From positions 1 through 64,000 of the forward strand of contig JAISXU010000081.1 of assembly GCA_031270395.1 (NCBI GenBank): 64,000 nt of DNA, read 5' to 3'. How positions within the stretch are numbered: the stretch's first letter is position 1; the number at the start of each line of letters is the position of its first letter. This stretch comes from Oscillospiraceae bacterium. Lineage in GTDB: Bacteria > Bacillota > Clostridia > Oscillospirales > Oscillospiraceae. The position numbers and the translations under genes are program-made. The notes under the pieces were generated by a model. It was not told where the DNA came from. It did no database searches and saw only the letters and a list, made by a program, of their open reading frames with translations. This document shows positions 62,264 to 64,000 of the stretch, in pieces.

Positions 62264-63808
62264 ATGCGCAGGATGCCGATCGGCATACAGGATTTTGATA
62301 GCCTGATAACGGGCGGATACGCCTACATCGATAAGACCCGGTGGGTATACGAACTGGCGAACGAAGGCGTCTACTTCTTCCTCGGCCGCCCGAGACGCTT
62401 CGGGAAGAGTCTGCTGCTCTCCACGCTGTGCGCGTACTTCGAGGGTAAGCGGGAGCTGTTTCGTGGGCTTGCGATGGAGGGCCTTGAAAAGGAATGGGCG
62501 TCATGGCCCGTGCTGCACATTGATTTGAACGTGTCCTCATACAGGAACGCGGAGGATTTGGAATCCGGTCTGGACACTAATCTGCGGCGTTTTGAGAGAG
62601 TGTGGGGTATTGACGGGCAGACGTCCGGGAAGACGCCGGCCGCGCGTTTTTACGACCTGATTCAAACAGCCTGTGAGAAGTCGGGGCGCAGAATCGTGGT
62701 CTTGGTGGACGAGTACGACAGACCGCTGTTGCAGACGATGGAGGCGGGCGCGGCGAACGACGAGATGCGAACCGCGCTGAAGGGATTCTACGGAGTCTTG
62801 AAGAGCGCCAACCAATGGCTGCGCTTCGTGCTGCTGACGGGAGTTACCAAATTCAGCAGGGTCAGCGTGTTCAGCGACTTGAACATGCTGCGGGATATCA
62901 GCATGGAGGAGCCTTACAACGGCATATGCGGCATATCCGCGCGGGAACTCGAGGAGAACTTCAAGACTGAGCTTTCGGCGCTGGCGGAGAAAAACGGCAT
63001 GACATACGGCGAAGCCGTCGCCGAGATGAAAAGGCGCTACGACGGATACCGATTCAGCGACGCCGACGAGAGCATGTACAATCCGTTCAGTGTGCTTAAT
63101 ACATTGAAAAAGAAAGTATTCTCTTACTACTGGTTCAAGACGGGAACGCCGACTTTCCTCATCGAACAGATCAGGAAAGCGGATTTTGACCTTCTGAAAT
63201 TCGCGGGCGGCGTGGAAATACCGGCCCACTCTATAGACGACTACCGTGCGGGAGGGGACAATCCCGTGCCGCTGCTGTACCAGAGCGGCTACCTGACGAT
63301 AGTCGGTCACAGGAACGACCGGTATATGCTCGATTTCCCGAACGAGGAGGTGCGGTACGGATTTCTGAGAGAGCTGTTGCCGTACTATACCTACAGACCG
63401 CCGGGACAGGAATTTTTCGCCGATTACTTCATCGACGATCTGCGCGCGGGCGATGTGGACGGCTTTATGGGGCGTATGCGGGCTTTCTTCGCGAACATAC
63501 CATACGAGCTGAACGATAATACGGAGCGCCATTACCAGACCGTGTTCTATCTCGTGTTCACCATGCTTGGGCAGTACGCGCAGGCGGAGGTACGCAGCGC
63601 AAAGGGGAGGGCGGACGCCGTAGTCCGGACGCCGGACGCGGTGTACGTATTCGAGTTCAAGCTGAACGGTACGGCGGAGGAAGCGCTTGCGCAGATCGAC
63701 GACAGGGGTTACGCCATCCCCTATGAGGCGGGCGGGCGCAAGGTCGTTAAGATCGGCGCGGCATTCGATAAGGACGAGCGGAACATCTCGCGCTGGCTTG
63801 TGAGATAA
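62264..63808 (+). CDS. AAA-ATPase-like/PD-(D/E)XK nuclease-like protein
   Basis: 514 residues. N-terminal AAA-ATPase_like domain (IGIQDFDSLITGGYAYIDKT, Walker A GRPRRFGKSLLLS, Walker B VVLVDEYDRPL) and a C-terminal PD-(D/E)XK domain (GRADAVVRTPDAVYVFEFKL with the D and ExK present). Multicopy family in gut Bacteroidetes and Firmicutes, function unknown, sometimes likened to mobile or defence genes. RBS AAAGGGGG precedes the ATG at 62264. Confidence 0.9.
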   Translation: MRRMPIGIQDFDSLITGGYAYIDKTRWVYELANEGVYFFLGRPRRFGKSLLLSTLCAYFEGKRELFRGLAMEGLEKEWASWPVLHIDLNVSSYRNAEDLESGLDTNLRRFERVWGIDGQTSGKTPAARFYDLIQTACEKSGRRIVVLVDEYDRPLLQTMEAGAANDEMRTALKGFYGVLKSANQWLRFVLLTGVTKFSRVSVFSDLNMLRDISMEEPYNGICGISARELEENFKTELSALAEKNGMTYGEAVAEMKRRYDGYRFSDADESMYNPFSVLNTLKKKVFSYYWFKTGTPTFLIEQIRKADFDLLKFAGGVEIPAHSIDDYRAGGDNPVPLLYQSGYLTIVGHRNDRYMLDFPNEEVRYGFLRELLPYYTYRPPGQEFFADYFIDDLRAGDVDGFMGRMRAFFANIPYELNDNTERHYQTVFYLVFTMLGQYAQAEVRSAKGRADAVVRTPDAVYVFEFKLNGTAEEALAQIDDRGYAIPYEAGGRKVVKIGAAFDKDERNISRWLVR

Positions 63809-63836
63809 ATCCGCATATCAGGGGGGTTAGCAACAA

Positions 63837-64000
63837 ATGTACATAGATTCAAAAACCGCGGAGGGACAGGCTGTTCTTGAAGCGGCGCGCGCGATGTGCG
63901 CCGCGGCGCGCACCGCGCCCAAGGCGTGCGGTACCGACGAACTCGACACGGCGATACTGACCGGAGAGGACAAGGACGCGCTCGCGACGAAGATGCGCGA
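63837..64000 (+). CDS. DUF2148 ferredoxin-domain protein (5' part only)
   Basis: The first 54 codons are inside the window; the gene runs off the end. ARAMCAAARTAPKACGTDEL and ILTGEDKDALATKMR are typical of DUF2148 proteins, which carry Cys motifs and a ferredoxin-like domain. RBS GGGGGG lies upstream of the ATG. Confidence 0.8.
   Translation, partial: MYIDSKTAEGQAVLEAARAMCAAARTAPKACGTDELDTAILTGEDKDALATKMR

Noticed and set aside
62264..63808. Treating the AAA/PD-(D/E)XK gene as a defence system
   Set aside because: The family is common and often single; no partner gene, phage remnant or toxin is adjacent, so no defence role is claimed.

Overview
The window looks like chromosomal DNA from a GC-rich member of the Clostridia (Firmicutes), probably near the Oscillospirales; this placement is an inference. 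Supporting signs are a T-box leader, S-layer-homology proteins, a giant sortase-type surface protein, a CwlD-like amidase, GdpP (c-di-AMP phosphodiesterase), WhiA/RapZ, the rplI-dnaB-tilS-hpt-ftsH block and the absence of any outer-membrane genes. I see no rRNA, prophage, insertion sequence or CRISPR array.

Layout. 1-13 kb: one 4304-residue secreted, wall-anchored protein made of many Cna_B/DUF5979-like beta-domains. 13.1-15.8 kb: a promoter, a complete T-box leader (specifier read as GUC, valine) and a three-domain HTH-cupin-acyl-CoA ligase. 15.8-20.2 kb (minus): DUF975 membrane protein followed by a 1200-residue hybrid kinase with two kinase cores and two receivers. 20.2-21.5 kb: a possible small RNA, then tRNA-Val, tRNA-Asp and tRNA-Phe separated by copies of a palindromic repeat. 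21.5-24.5 kb: a four-gene operon (HypB/CobW-like GTPase, soluble ABC ATPase, DUF364 chelation protein, THEP1-like NTPase) that looks like metal or metallocofactor handling without a permease. 24.5-35.8 kb (minus): a long run HPt, HD-GYP regulator, gdpP, rplI, dnaB, tilS, hpt, ftsH, cwlD-like amidase and a RelA/SpoT synthetase-domain protein. 36.1-38.8 kb: a two-gene chromate-type transporter and nadB. 38.9-41.0 kb: an OmpR-family two-component pair. 41.1-42.4 kb: a collagen-like protein, followed by a 108-bp tandem repeat of nested palindromes. 42.7-45.6 kb: murB-rapZ-whiA. 45.6-54.9 kb (mostly minus): M24 peptidase, YqeG phosphatase, an unknown protein, DUF951, rarA, glyA, a glycosyltransferase, a TtcA-like tRNA thiolase, an Lrp regulator and glutamate dehydrogenase. 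55.3-57.5 kb: rpsB-tsf with a highly folded spacer. 57.5-64 kb: two SLH surface proteins, an AAA/PD-(D/E)XK protein and the start of a DUF2148 ferredoxin-domain protein.

Themes. Cell-surface construction is prominent (giant adhesin, collagen-like protein, two SLH proteins, glycosyltransferase, MurB, amidase), as is nucleotide-messenger signalling (HD-GYP for c-di-GMP, GdpP for c-di-AMP, RelA/SpoT domain for ppGpp). Intergenic DNA carries at least three families of short palindromic repeats that are not explained by the genes. The strongest leads are the valine T-box in front of an HTH-cupin-ligase, the permease-less metal operon, the tRNA-spacer repeats and the 108-bp palindromic array carrying TATAAT-like boxes.
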